NCBI GenBank assembly: GCA_045805605.1
Contig: JBJMKX010000050.1
Coordinates: 1 to 10,587 of the forward strand
Direction: 5' to 3'
Origin: DATBDE01 sp045805605
Lineage (GTDB): Bacteria > Actinomycetota > Thermoleophilia > Solirubrobacterales > Solirubrobacteraceae
Length of the DNA: 10,587 nucleotides
Below the pieces are notes generated by a model, which saw nothing but the letters and a program-made list of their open reading frames with translations, ran no database searches and had not been told where the DNA came from. Shown here one piece after another: positions 1 through 6,957 of the stretch. Position 1 is the stretch's first letter, and each line of letters starts with the position of its first letter. The translations under genes and the position numbers were made by a program.

Positions 1-822
1 CCAGCGCTCGGCGAAGCGGACCGCCTCGTTGAGCATGTCCTCGTCGAACGGCTCGAAGAACAGCAGCTCGCCGAGCCCGAACCGCGAGTAGTCGTAGTCG
101 CCGTGGAGCTCGGGCGGAACGTTGCGCTCCCACAGGTGTACGTGCTGCTCGGGCGAGGCGCGCACGTCCTCGTCGGCTCGTCTCAATGCCCGGAAGTAGC
201 GGCCGAGCGTTTCGGGGTCGATCGACGCCGACACCCAGAACAACGTGCGGAACTCGCCCTCCGCCAGCCGGCGCAGGCCCCTCGCTTCCGCGATCGGGAT
301 CTCCGGGTCGAGGAGCGTCGCCGCGTCCACTTCGCCGTCCATCAGCGCGACGAGTCGTCGTCCGGGGCCGCCGGTGTGCTGAACCTTGATGTGCTCCTTC
401 GGCAGCACCTGCTCGAGCGTCTGGAGCGTCGTGAAGTGGCTCCCTGCCCGCAGCCCCACGCCGACCGGCACGTCGCGCAAATCGGTCAGGCGCTGATGCG
501 GGCTGTCGGCGCGGGTGAAGATCGCGAAGCGCCCGACCCCGTAGAGGTCGGAGACGAACCTCCCCATCCCGGCGCCGGCATTGCACACGGAACCCCAGGC
601 ACAGGCTGAGTTCGCCAGGTCCTCCATCTCCTCGACGAAGGGAAGGTCCTGCGGGCGCCTCCCGTAGCCGTCTCCGCGGTGGCCGGAGACCGAGTGCATC
701 ACGTCGGCCATCAGCACCGGCTCCAGCCCCTCGTCCTGGTAGTAGCCGCCCTCGAGGGCGATCCACTCGTGCAGCCGCATGAAGTGCGGCACGACCTTGA
801 TCGGCGTCAGCTCGGTCGCCAT
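1..822 (-). CDS. NMT1/THI5-like substrate-binding protein, 3' end outside the window
   Basis: The frame stays open for 274 codons from an ATG at 822 to the window's left edge, so the C-terminus is missing. A GAGGAG ribosome binding site lies 7 bases upstream (830-835) and fixes the start. The N-terminus has the pattern of NMT1/SsuA-type ligand-binding proteins: a short beta strand, then HEWIALEGGYYQDEGLEPVL (residues 19-38), the usual 'occupant is a slow-moving helper with a deeper ligand' motif. Later parts, around VGVGLRAGSHFTTLQTLEQ (120-138) and MDGEVDAATLLDPE (161-174), also fit the two-lobed periplasmic-binding fold. There is no signal peptide or lipobox, so it may act in the cytoplasm or as an enzyme-like member rather than a secreted transporter subunit; no ABC permease or ATPase is visible beside it. 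It follows the SnoaL-like gene by 87 bases on the same strand and may be co-transcribed with it. The fold is fairly sure, the ligand unknown. Confidence 0.8.
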   Translation of the reverse strand, partial: MATELTPIKVVPHFMRLHEWIALEGGYYQDEGLEPVLMADVMHSVSGHRGDGYGRRPQDLPFVEEMEDLANSACAWGSVCNAGAGMGRFVSDLYGVGRFAIFTRADSPHQRLTDLRDVPVGVGLRAGSHFTTLQTLEQVLPKEHIKVQHTGGPGRRLVALMDGEVDAATLLDPEIPIAEARGLRRLAEGEFRTLFWVSASIDPETLGRYFRALRRADEDVRASPEQHVHLWERNVPPELHGDYDYSRFGLGELLFFEPFDEDMLNEAVRFAERW

Positions 823-909
823 GACACATCTCCTCGTGCGCGCCGGCCGTGCGCCGGCATCAGTGCAGGTTCCCGTGCGTGTCCGAGCTAAACGAGGTCC
901 GGACTGACG

Positions 910-1446
910 TCAGCGGCGCAGCCGCTCTTGGACGCTCATCGCGAGCCGCTGGGCGGAGGCGCCCGCCTTCTCCACTGGCGAGCCAGCCTTCGGGAGGGTC
1001 CCGAGCTGGCGGCCCACGTCCACCATGTCGAACACGATCCGCAGCCGGCAGACGCGGCCATCCCGGTACTCGTGGAAGTCGGCTCCTTCGAAGTCGATGC
1101 GTTTGCCGGTCGCCGCGAACCCGGGCGGTTCGAGGGGTCCGGTGTGGGTGGCGCTGCCCTTCCAGTAGAAGGCCGCCCTGGGCTGGCCGGGCTCGATGTA
1201 GGGCCCGTCGACCCACTCGAACTCCAGGTCGGGGAACGCGCGCCAGACGGAGTTCAGGAACGTGCGTACGTCGTCGTGGCCGCGCATCGTCGTCGGCCAC
1301 GCCGAATCGTCGTAGACGATGTCCTCGGTCATGAGCTCGAGCAACCGCGCGGGTTCGTGCGAATTCCACGCGGCGCCCCAACGCTGGGCGAACTCGGCGA
1401 CCCAGGTTTGGTCGAGGTCCTGTGCCTGCGCTGCGCTGTCGGTCAT
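910..1446 (-). CDS. SnoaL-like / NTF2-fold protein
   Basis: This 178-residue protein belongs to the SnoaL-like polyketide cyclase group of the NTF2 superfamily. The visible marks are the N-terminal helix with WNSHEPARLLELMTEDIVYD (27-46), the RGHDDVRTFL segment (55-64), FPDLEFEW (71-78), and the closing strand IVFDMVDVGRQLGTLP (137-152), which matches the family's usual 'YDxxxxxxQLG' ending. The fold is a cone-shaped alpha+beta barrel that binds small hydrophobic molecules; known members cyclise polyketides, isomerise steroids or hydrolyse epoxides, and many have no known reaction. The start at 1446 is chosen because an AGGAGG box sits 4 bases upstream (1451-1456); the frame is open to 1515 but the extra residues look non-coding. 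The substrate-binding-like gene follows downstream. No polyketide synthase is present, so an antibiotic role is not supported. Confidence 0.88.
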   Translation of the reverse strand: MTDSAAQAQDLDQTWVAEFAQRWGAAWNSHEPARLLELMTEDIVYDDSAWPTTMRGHDDVRTFLNSVWRAFPDLEFEWVDGPYIEPGQPRAAFYWKGSATHTGPLEPPGFAATGKRIDFEGADFHEYRDGRVCRLRIVFDMVDVGRQLGTLPKAGSPVEKAGASAQRLAMSVQERLRR

Positions 1447-1592
1447 GGATCCTCCTCTCAACCCGTTTGCCGACGACCGTAGCGCGTCGCCGTTGAGCGG
1501 GTCAATCGGCTCCAATCCCGCTGGGGCATCTGAGGCGGTCCGCGTCGCGAGACGCCCGACGCACGGGTATCCCGCATTAGCACCGGCGCGGC

Positions 1593-1630
1593 GGCGAGAT
1601 AGCTCAGCCGGTAGAGCACACGACTGGCCG
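1593..1630 (+). pseudogene. 5' half of a tRNA gene (truncated in the anticodon arm)
   Basis: The sequence has, in order and with exact tRNA spacing, a 7-base acceptor strand GGCGAGA (1593-1599), T8 A9, a D-stem GCTC (1602-1605), an 8-base D-loop AGCCGGTA, the paired GAGC (1614-1617), A26 and the 5' anticodon strand CACGA followed by C32 T33. After that the canonical match stops: a standard 5-base pairing across a 7-base loop fails. ACACG and CGTGT can pair, but only across a 6-base loop. No T-arm and no 3' acceptor strand TCTCGCC follow. It ends over the stop codon of the opposite-strand aminotransferase gene (1633-1635). The amino acid cannot be assigned, because the anticodon lies at the break; G-G-C in the anticodon position would read alanine but its context is abnormal. 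Confidence 0.6.
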
Positions 1631-1632
1631 TG

Positions 1633-2931
1633 TCAGCGGGGCGCCGGGGCCGGGAGCGTCGCGAGCGAAGCGTCGAGGATGTCGGCCGCCAGGTCGATCT
1701 CGTCGTCGCTGACCGTCAGCGGCGGTGCCATTCGCAAGCAATTGGCCGCCCCGCCCGTGCCGCCCCGCACGAGATTCATCGACAGGCCGCGCCGCTCGCA
1801 CTCCTCGCTGAGCGCCAGGCCAAGCCACTCGGCCGGGCGGCGGCTGTCGCGGTCGTCCACCAGCTCGAGGCCACACATCAGCCCCATGCCGCGTACGTCG
1901 CCCACGGCCTCGTGCCGGCGCTGCAGCTCCCGCAAGTGACCGAGCAGTCGCTCGCCCGCCCGCCGGGCGCGACCCGGCAGATCCTCGTCGCGCACAACCT
2001 CGAGCACCGCCCGCGCCGCGGAGGCGGGCAGCGGGTCCGACACGTGGGACGTGACGTGGACGAAGCCCTGCTCGTGGCAGCTCGCCTCGATCGCCGCGCT
2101 CGTCAGCACAGCCCCGATCGGGATCCCGCCCCCGAGCGTCTTTGAGAGCACGAGGAAGTCCGGGACCACGCCGTAGATCTCGAACCCGTACATCGCTCCC
2201 AGCCGACCAAGGCCGGTCTGGCACTCGTCGAGGACCAACAGCATGCCGCGGGCCTCGCAGAGCTCGGCCAGGCGTGCGAAATACCCGGGCGGCGGGACGA
2301 TCACCCCTCCCGCCGAGAGCACGGGCTCCGCGACCACCGCCGCGGGCGAACCCACGGACGCTTGGTCGAAGAGATCGAAGCCAGCTTCGAGGCACGTGCA
2401 GTCGCAGTCGCCATCACAGTGCCGGACCGGACAGCGATACGCGTATGGCGCCGGCAGAACGAAAGTGCCCGGCAGCACGGGGCCATAGCCGCGGCGGCCG
2501 GCCGCCAGCGTCAACGCGGCGGCGCCACCGGTAAGGCCGTGCCAGCTGCGCGTCAGCGAGCCCACTTCGAACCGACCCGTGCTCAACTTCGCCATGCGCA
2601 CCGCGACCTCCACGGACTCGCCGCCAGTCGAGAGGAACATCGCGCGCTCGAGCGGCGGCGGCACCGTAGCGAGCAGCACGTCGGTGAGCCCCAGGACCGG
2701 CGGCGAGAGCATCCACGAGTTCAAATGGACGACCTCGTCGAGTGCCTGCCGAATCGCTGCACCCACGCGAGGATGGTTGTGCCCCAGCGTGGCGCATATC
2801 TGGCCGGCGGTGAAGTCGAGGATCCGCCTTCCCCCTGCCGTCTCCACGAACGAGCCACTCGCCCGCACGATGAGCTCGTCGAAGAACGCTCCCCCGTAGC
2901 GGATCAGTTGTCGCGCCCGAGCATCGTCCAC
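1633..2931 (-). CDS. Class III aminotransferase, 2,2-dialkylglycine decarboxylase-like
   Basis: A PLP enzyme of aminotransferase class III that resembles 2,2-dialkylglycine decarboxylase (DgdA) along its length: RQLIRYGG, DFTAGQICATLGH, LSTGGESVEVAVRMAKL, SWHGLTGG, LDECQTGLGR, LSKTLGGGIP, HVSDPLP, LRMAPPLTVSDDEIDL. By comparison with my recollection of the DgdA sequence, the residues equivalent to its Gln52, Ser80, Trp138, Asp243, Gln246, Lys272 (Schiff base) and Arg406 are all kept, almost all at identical spacing. The family reaction is decarboxylation of a dialkylamino acid coupled to transamination of pyruvate; substrate here is inferred. The frame is open to a GTG at 3081, but neither that nor the internal GTG at 2931 has a good ribosome binding site. 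2931 is preferred because it gives 432 residues, the family's length, and the upstream 50 residues look non-coding. A five-cysteine loop (residues 167-180 from this start) replaces a cysteine-free DgdA loop of similar length. Confidence 0.85.
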   Translation of the reverse strand: MDDARARQLIRYGGAFFDELIVRASGSFVETAGGRRILDFTAGQICATLGHNHPRVGAAIRQALDEVVHLNSWMLSPPVLGLTDVLLATVPPPLERAMFLSTGGESVEVAVRMAKLSTGRFEVGSLTRSWHGLTGGAAALTLAAGRRGYGPVLPGTFVLPAPYAYRCPVRHCDGDCDCTCLEAGFDLFDQASVGSPAAVVAEPVLSAGGVIVPPPGYFARLAELCEARGMLLVLDECQTGLGRLGAMYGFEIYGVVPDFLVLSKTLGGGIPIGAVLTSAAIEASCHEQGFVHVTSHVSDPLPASAARAVLEVVRDEDLPGRARRAGERLLGHLRELQRRHEAVGDVRGMGLMCGLELVDDRDSRRPAEWLGLALSEECERRGLSMNLVRGGTGGAANCLRMAPPLTVSDDEIDLAADILDASLATLPAPAPR

Positions 2932-3162
2932 GTCCTGCAGTGTGTCAGCGTCTCGGTCGATGCGGCGGGGTGGACCTCCCGTATCCCGCCCGGCTTCTAG
3001 ATGGGGCCCGGCTTGCGCGCGTGGATCAGGCGCACTTGCGCACCGCCACGGGCAGGTGGTGAGGTCGTCACGCGCCCCCACACAACCGCGGACCGCTGCT
3101 CGTTGAACGGGAAGCCCTCCAGCTGCAAGAACCCGAGAAGAATCGACGTCCCGGCGTCACCG

Positions 3163-3178
3163 CGTCTCCCCGGAGACG
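3163..3178. repeat. Inverted repeat CGTCTCC/GGAGACG
   Basis: The two arms are perfect complements with only 2 bases between them (CGTCTCC, CC, GGAGACG when the central C-C-C-C run is shared out), so as DNA it is a near-palindrome and as RNA it would need to open to a 4-base loop. It has no T-run, so a terminator is unlikely; an operator for one of the divergent genes is possible. Confidence 0.4.
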
Positions 3179-3232
3179 TCTGTTACACGTCACGAGCGGG
3201 AGCGGCGGTATGACTCTGACGTCTGGCGGCGG

Positions 3233-3249
3233 CCGGTTCGACGAGCCGG
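3233..3249. repeat. Hairpin A, first of a pair
   Basis: CCGGTTCG and CGAGCCGG flank one base and pair apart from one G-T. It shares its left arm with hairpin B 14 bases downstream, so the two form a tandem repeat of the same unit in the divergent promoter region. Only a structural observation; the role is unknown. Confidence 0.45.
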
Positions 3250-3262
3250 TTCTTCGCGTATC

Positions 3263-3280
3263 GCCGGTTCGCAAGCCGGC
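3263..3280. repeat. Hairpin B, second of a pair
   Basis: GCCGGTT and AGCCGGC pair over 7 positions (one G-T) around a CGCA loop. With hairpin A it gives two similar GCCGGTTCG-containing hairpins in 48 bases. It lies about 270 bases upstream of the hydrolase start. Confidence 0.45.
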
Positions 3281-3552
3281 TGGCCACGGGTTCACGATCG
3301 GTGCTCGCAGGCGACGCGCCATCTTGTTGTTCGCCGCGGCCGCGCGTCGACTGTGACGACCGTAGGCAAACCGTTTGCGGGTCGACCGCATCATGGGATG
3401 CGCGCGTAGCAAGCTCGACGGACGGAGTCTCCGCCTCGCCTTTTTCCACCCCGAGCGCCGGGCGGGCGGATGTAGGGCCGAAGCGCCGCCGCGGGTATCA
3501 GTGCTCAATCACAGCCGTGGCCGAGGCTCCGGCGTCGAGATTGGAGCATCCG

Positions 3553-4368
3553 ATGAGCGCACAAGTGGAGACCTTTGGCGGTAGCCAGGCGGAGATAGCC
3601 ATGTCGCTCTGGCAAAACCCGGAGGCGCGACACATCGTCATCCTGGCGCACGGCTACGGCGAGCACCTCGGACGTTACGTGCATGTCGCTCAGTTCCTGG
3701 TCCAACGTGGAGCGGTCGTCGCCGGCCCCGACCATGTCGGCCATGGCCGCTCGGGCGGCGAGCGCGTCGAGGTCACCGATTACGACTTGGTCGTCGACGA
3801 CCTTCACAGCGTCGTTGAGCGCCTCAAGGAGCGACATCCCGACCTGCCGGTCGTAGTCGTCGGACATTCAATGGGCGGGATGATCGCGGTTCGTTACGCG
3901 CAATTGCACCGGGACGAACTGGTCGGTCTTGTGCTCTCCGGGCCCGTGCTCGGGACGTGGTCTTCCGTGACCGACCTGCTGGCGCCCGAGGAGATACCCG
4001 ATGACCCGCTGGATGTCTCCACGCTCTCGCGGGACCCCCGCGTAGGCGAGATCTACACGGCGGACGAGCTCGTATGGCACGGTCCCTTCAAGCGCCAGAC
4101 GATTCAGGCGCTGGATGCCGCTCTGCGGACCATCAACGCAGGACCGAAGCTCGGCGACCTCCCCACCCTATGGCTCCATGGCGAGGACGACCAGCTCGTG
4201 CCGCTGAACGAAACGCGCGCCGGAATCGACACGCTCGCGTTGACCAACCTCGAGGAGGTCATCTACCCGCAGGCGCGCCACGAGGTCTTCAACGAGACGA
4301 ACAAGGACGAAGTCCTGAGGAAGACCGCCGAGTTCATCGACAGGGCCACCAGAAGCCCGGCGACATGA
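3553..4368 (+). CDS. Alpha/beta hydrolase, monoacylglycerol lipase/lysophospholipase type
   Basis: The 271-residue protein has the complete set of marks of the monoacylglycerol lipase group (serine aminopeptidase S33, Hydrolase_4): the oxyanion motif HGYGEHLGRY (33-42), DHVGHGRSGGER (60-71), the nucleophile elbow GHSMGG with Ser106, LVLSGPVL (127-134), the acid loop HGEDDQLVP with Asp213, and the catalytic His243 in ARHEVFNE. The family frees fatty acid and glycerol from monoacylglycerols or lysophospholipids. There is no signal peptide, so the enzyme is probably cytoplasmic. The start at 3553 has GGAG 6 bases upstream (3543-3546); the frame is open from 3301, but that upstream part is low-complexity. 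It is transcribed away from the aminotransferase, with a decayed region downstream, so it appears monocistronic. Confidence 0.93.
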   Translation: MSAQVETFGGSQAEIAMSLWQNPEARHIVILAHGYGEHLGRYVHVAQFLVQRGAVVAGPDHVGHGRSGGERVEVTDYDLVVDDLHSVVERLKERHPDLPVVVVGHSMGGMIAVRYAQLHRDELVGLVLSGPVLGTWSSVTDLLAPEEIPDDPLDVSTLSRDPRVGEIYTADELVWHGPFKRQTIQALDAALRTINAGPKLGDLPTLWLHGEDDQLVPLNETRAGIDTLALTNLEEVIYPQARHEVFNETNKDEVLRKTAEFIDRATRSPAT

Positions 4369-4443
4369 ACGGCGAGGGTGTGAACGCCCCCGGCGCCACG
4401 TGGTAGGCGGGCTAGCGCGAGTCATGCTGGTGTTGCTGCCGCA

Positions 4444-4620
4444 GTGACGGCCGACAAGGCTGGTGAAGTCTGGTCGCTTGCGGCCGCGCAGGCCGTTGGC
4501 CGTGAGGACGGCGTGGCCTGCGACGAAGGCGTGCGGATTGCGGCGGGCAGCAACGTACTGGTGCATCTGAAGCCTGCGCCGGTTGTGGCGCGGTGATGAC
4601 CGGGATGGCGGGCTTGCACT
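4444..4620 (+). pseudogene. Phosphotransferase (APH-like) N-terminal remnant, frameshifted
   Basis: From a GTG at 4444 the frame reads a 50-residue segment that ends with GSNVLVHLKPAPVVAR, which is the first beta-hairpin motif I know from actinobacterial aminoglycoside phosphotransferase/choline kinase-like proteins ('SNN-VHL-PAPVVARVMTGTA-LHDD'). It stops at a TGA (4594-4596). Shifting by one base at 4593 restores VMTGMAGLH, the expected continuation, so a single G has probably been lost. The match ends near 4620, where unrelated sequence starts, and the kinase core with its HxD and DxD residues is absent. Such kinases modify small molecules with hydroxyl groups, but this copy cannot be active. 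The family assignment rests on a short motif recalled from memory; the frameshift is direct observation. Confidence 0.5.
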
Positions 4621-4649
4621 GCGTTAAGTCCTCGTTCCGGCTCCGCCCC

Positions 4650-4998
4650 GGCGGCGGCGAGGAGACGCGCCGCGTGGGCGTGGCGCCATCGCCGTGTAGC
4701 CGGTCGCGAGCGCCCGCGCGCGCCCGCGTCTCGGGGCTGATGCCCGGCGCCCGCGCCTGTGCCAACAGTGCATGGGCGCGCCGCTCGTCAACGCGGACAC
4801 GGACCAGGGTAATGCGGCTGTCGTTGAGGTTTGAGTCGATCTCCTCGATGGCGCCCTGGCGCTCGCGGGCCTGGATGTCGGCAGCGTTGAGCGCATCGCT
4901 CCGCGCGCGGCCGGCGGCGTCCTACCGCCAGGTCGCCACATCGGCGACCACGCTCGTCGCGGCGATGAGGATCGCGATGACGAGCCTCGCCCTGGGCC
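4650..4998 (-). pseudogene. Membrane protein N-terminal remnant with in-frame TAG
   Basis: On the minus strand one frame reads a basic stretch, then the hydrophobic helix LVIAILIAATSVVADVATW (4984-4928), an arginine, a TAG at 4922-4924, and then a helical, charged segment including ARERQGAIEEIDSNLNDSRI and RVDERRAHALLAQARA. This is the layout of single-pass actinobacterial membrane proteins with a long extracytoplasmic coiled coil: short cytoplasmic tail, one helix, 'xAADxxARxRxQxAIEEI' coiled-coil. The upstream part only connects to a plausible ATG (5040-5042) through a frameshift. With no start, one stop and no remaining C-terminal domain it is best seen as a decayed gene. The ends are approximate. 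It could be chance, as GC-rich DNA gives long open frames, but the helix plus the amphipathic segment are less likely to be. Confidence 0.35.
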
Positions 4999-5078
4999 CC
5001 GGCCCGCGCGCGGACCGGGAGCGCGCCGGAGCCGGGGTCCATGGCCTCGGTTGCCATCGGCGACACCCGTGTCCGATT

Positions 5079-6716
5079 TCAGAGCTTCAGGATCGTGCCG
5101 AGCGCGCCGGCGAGGTCGTCGCCCGGCACGTCTCCCGCTCGCTGCGCCCGCCAGCCGACGAAGCCGTCGGGGCGGACCAGCACCGCGCCGTCCGGTTCGA
5201 CCCCGTAGAGCGCCTCGAAGCGGCCGGGCGGTGCGTGCAGGTCACCCGCCTCGCCGACGCTGAGGACTTCAATTGGCACCTGCCGTGGTGCGGCGGCCCG
5301 TTCGGCGGCCGCACGCCAGGCGGCGGCGTCGGCCCCGGCGAGCAGCACGAAGCCGCCGCCGAAGACGTCGAGCGTCGATACGCGCTCGCCGTCGCGCTCG
5401 ACCCACATGTGCGGGGCGCGGCCCCCGGGGCACGCGTTCTGGACGTAGTCGGCCACGGGGTCTTCGACGGGCGGTGGCTCGGTTCCATCGGAGGCCAGGG
5501 CGCCCCCCTCGTAGCGGAACCCGAGGTCCATACCTTGGCGCCCACCAGGGGGCCGGGCCGCGATGCCGGCACGGACCGTGTCGAGATCACCGACGCGTAC
5601 CGCCTCGACCATCTTGATCATGCCGGCGCCACGGTGGGCGCTGTAGGCCACGTTGGTCTCGGCCACCGCCCGCCGCTCGGTCTCGTACGTGTCCAGCAGA
5701 TCGGGGCCGGCCCAGCCGGAGACCACGGCTCCCACCTTCCACGCGACGTTGTGCGCCGAGTGGAGGCCGGTGTTCATCCCGACGCCGCCGTCGGGCGTGG
5801 TGCGATGTGCCGCATCCCCGGTGAGCAGCACCCGCCGGTCGCGGAAGGCGGTCGAGAGCTCGGCGCCCATGATCCACGACTTGATGCTGATGATCTCCAC
5901 ATCGAGGTCCTCGATCCCGGCCGCGGCGCGAATAGTCTCCACGCAGCGCTCCTCGGTGAAGTCTTCGACGGTTTCGCCAGGGGCGAGGTTGACGTGGAAC
6001 AGCCAGATGTCGTCGCCGTTGATGGCCACCGCCGCCCCGGCGAGGTGCGGCGTGATCACCGAGTAGGACCACCCCGGCCGGTCGTGCACCAGCGGGCCCA
6101 GTGGGGCGCGGTGGAAGATGTTGACGAAGTGCCCCATGTCGGCATCGCCGGTCCGGCCGATCCCGCACGCGTTGCGCACCGTGCTGTCGTTGCCGTCGGC
6201 ACCGATCAGGTACTGGGCGCGAACGGTGCTCGTCTGGCCCCCGTCGCGCGCGACGATCGTCGCGGTTACCCCCTCCTCGTCCTGAGCGAAGCCGGTCATC
6301 TCGAAGCCGTAGTGCAGATCGGCTACGTCGTGGGCCGCAGCGCGGTCGCGCAGGACCGACTCCGTGATGTTTTGCGGGCAGCGAAGCCCGGTCGTCGGGC
6401 TCTGGGGCTCGGGCGCCGTGTCGTCGGGCTCGACCGTCTCGGTGCGGCCGAGCTCCTCGCCCGAGAGGGTGGTGGTCCACACCATGCGCTTGCAGAACTC
6501 CCTGGGAACGCCCCGCCGGCGCACCTCGTCCTCCGCCCCCCAGAGGCGCAGGAGCTCGACGGTGCGTTGCATGAGCGCGACCGCCTTGGGGTGCTCCAGC
6601 GTGCCCGGGTACTTGTTGACGAGCATCGAGGGAACGCCGAGATGCGAGAGCGTCAAGGATGCGGCGAGCCCGGTGGGTCCGCCACCGACGATCAATACCG
6701 GCGTCTCGCTGCGCAT
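5079..6716 (-). CDS. FAD-dependent aromatic monooxygenase (TfdB/PheA-type)
   Basis: A 545-residue group A flavoprotein monooxygenase. It has the FAD-binding GxGxxG in VLIVGGGPTGLAAS (7-20), the DG motif in YLIGADG (Asp174-Gly175), and the GD motif in VLLTGDAAH (Gly300-Asp301) followed by PDGGVGMNTGLHSAHNVAWK (308-327). The last 95 residues or so resemble the thioredoxin-like C-terminal domain of phenol hydroxylases, with strand FGGGFVLLAG. Family members use NAD(P)H and O2 to hydroxylate phenols, chlorophenols or polyketide aromatics; the substrate here is unknown. The start is the ATG at 6716, directly before the FAD motif and preceded by GGGGAGAGGG; the frame is open to 6851 but the extra 45 residues are not family-like. 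It lies 241 bases downstream of the cyclase-LuxR gene on the same strand. A decarboxylating or ring-cleaving partner is not in view. Confidence 0.9.
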   Translation of the reverse strand: MRSETPVLIVGGGPTGLAASLTLSHLGVPSMLVNKYPGTLEHPKAVALMQRTVELLRLWGAEDEVRRRGVPREFCKRMVWTTTLSGEELGRTETVEPDDTAPEPQSPTTGLRCPQNITESVLRDRAAAHDVADLHYGFEMTGFAQDEEGVTATIVARDGGQTSTVRAQYLIGADGNDSTVRNACGIGRTGDADMGHFVNIFHRAPLGPLVHDRPGWSYSVITPHLAGAAVAINGDDIWLFHVNLAPGETVEDFTEERCVETIRAAAGIEDLDVEIISIKSWIMGAELSTAFRDRRVLLTGDAAHRTTPDGGVGMNTGLHSAHNVAWKVGAVVSGWAGPDLLDTYETERRAVAETNVAYSAHRGAGMIKMVEAVRVGDLDTVRAGIAARPPGGRQGMDLGFRYEGGALASDGTEPPPVEDPVADYVQNACPGGRAPHMWVERDGERVSTLDVFGGGFVLLAGADAAAWRAAAERAAAPRQVPIEVLSVGEAGDLHAPPGRFEALYGVEPDGAVLVRPDGFVGWRAQRAGDVPGDDLAGALGTILKL

Positions 6717-6755
6717 CCCTCTCCCCGCTCGCCTGGCGTGCGAGCGCGACACTAT

Positions 6756-6777
6756 CCCCGGCTCCGTGAGGCCGGGG
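6756..6777. repeat. Inverted repeat in the monooxygenase leader
   Basis: CCCCGGC (6756-6762) and GCCGGGG (6771-6777) are perfect 7-base complements around an 8-base loop, 40 to 60 bases upstream of the monooxygenase start. The place suits an operator or a leader hairpin. A role is not shown by the sequence. Confidence 0.4.
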
Positions 6778-6911
6778 TCGATGCTCGGCCGGACGGGCTC
6801 GATTCCTTCCATCGGCATACCGGGGGCAGTTCCGCCGCCGCGACCGTCCATGGCATGCCGGCTCAGCCGCTGCGCATCACCGGCCGCACCTGGATCTCCT
6901 TTGAGCGCCTT

Positions 6912-6930
6912 GCCGCCCGGGCCGGGCGGC
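6912..6930 (-). terminator. Candidate hairpin after the cyclase-LuxR gene
   Basis: GCCGCCCG and CGGGCGGC pair perfectly over 8 bases around a 3-base loop, beginning 28 bases past the cyclase-LuxR stop. No T-run follows on the minus strand, so it would be a U-less terminator of the kind suggested for actinobacteria, or simply a GC-rich hairpin. If it stops transcription, the monooxygenase needs its own promoter in 6717-6911. Confidence 0.4.
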
Positions 6931-6957
6931 GACGACGCGTGGGCGAAGCGTGCGTCG

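Larger units (their letters stand above)
2932..3552. other. Divergent intergenic region with several hairpins
   Basis: Between the aminotransferase (minus) and the hydrolase (plus) no convincing gene is visible; the open frames here have arginine- and proline-rich translations typical of non-coding GC-rich DNA. It must hold the promoters of both divergent genes, but no clear -35/-10 pair can be read. It holds the three inverted repeats listed separately. A short GC-rich arm followed by TTTTT (3420-3445) is only a poor terminator. If the aminotransferase really starts at 3081, the first 150 bases are coding. Confidence 0.6.
4369..5078. other. Decayed region with two gene remnants
   Basis: 710 bases between the hydrolase and the monooxygenase hold no intact gene. 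Long open frames on both strands are GC-driven shadows. Two fragments can be recognised: a phosphotransferase start on the plus strand and a membrane-protein N-terminal part on the minus strand, facing each other. No transposase, terminal inverted repeat or target duplication is visible, so the cause of decay is not evident. Confidence 0.6.

Noticed and set aside
904..913. CTGACGTCAG perfect 10-base palindrome at the SnoaL-like stop
   Set aside because: About ten such palindromes are expected by chance in 10 kb, and the site is at the 3' end of a gene.
1503..1530. GGCTCCAATCCCGCTGGGGC looks like the T-arm and 3' end of a tRNA, perhaps the lost half
   Set aside because: T54 and R57 are replaced, the T-stem does not pair, and the 3' strand is not complementary to GGCGAGA.
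3420..3445. GC-rich arm plus TTTTT as a terminator
   Set aside because: The stem is short and imperfect, and it lies upstream of a gene on the same strand with no gene to terminate.
3068..3508. Minus-strand 146-codon frame upstream of the hydrolase
   Set aside because: The translation is arginine/proline/serine-rich without motif or ribosome binding site; two other frames overlap it equally well.
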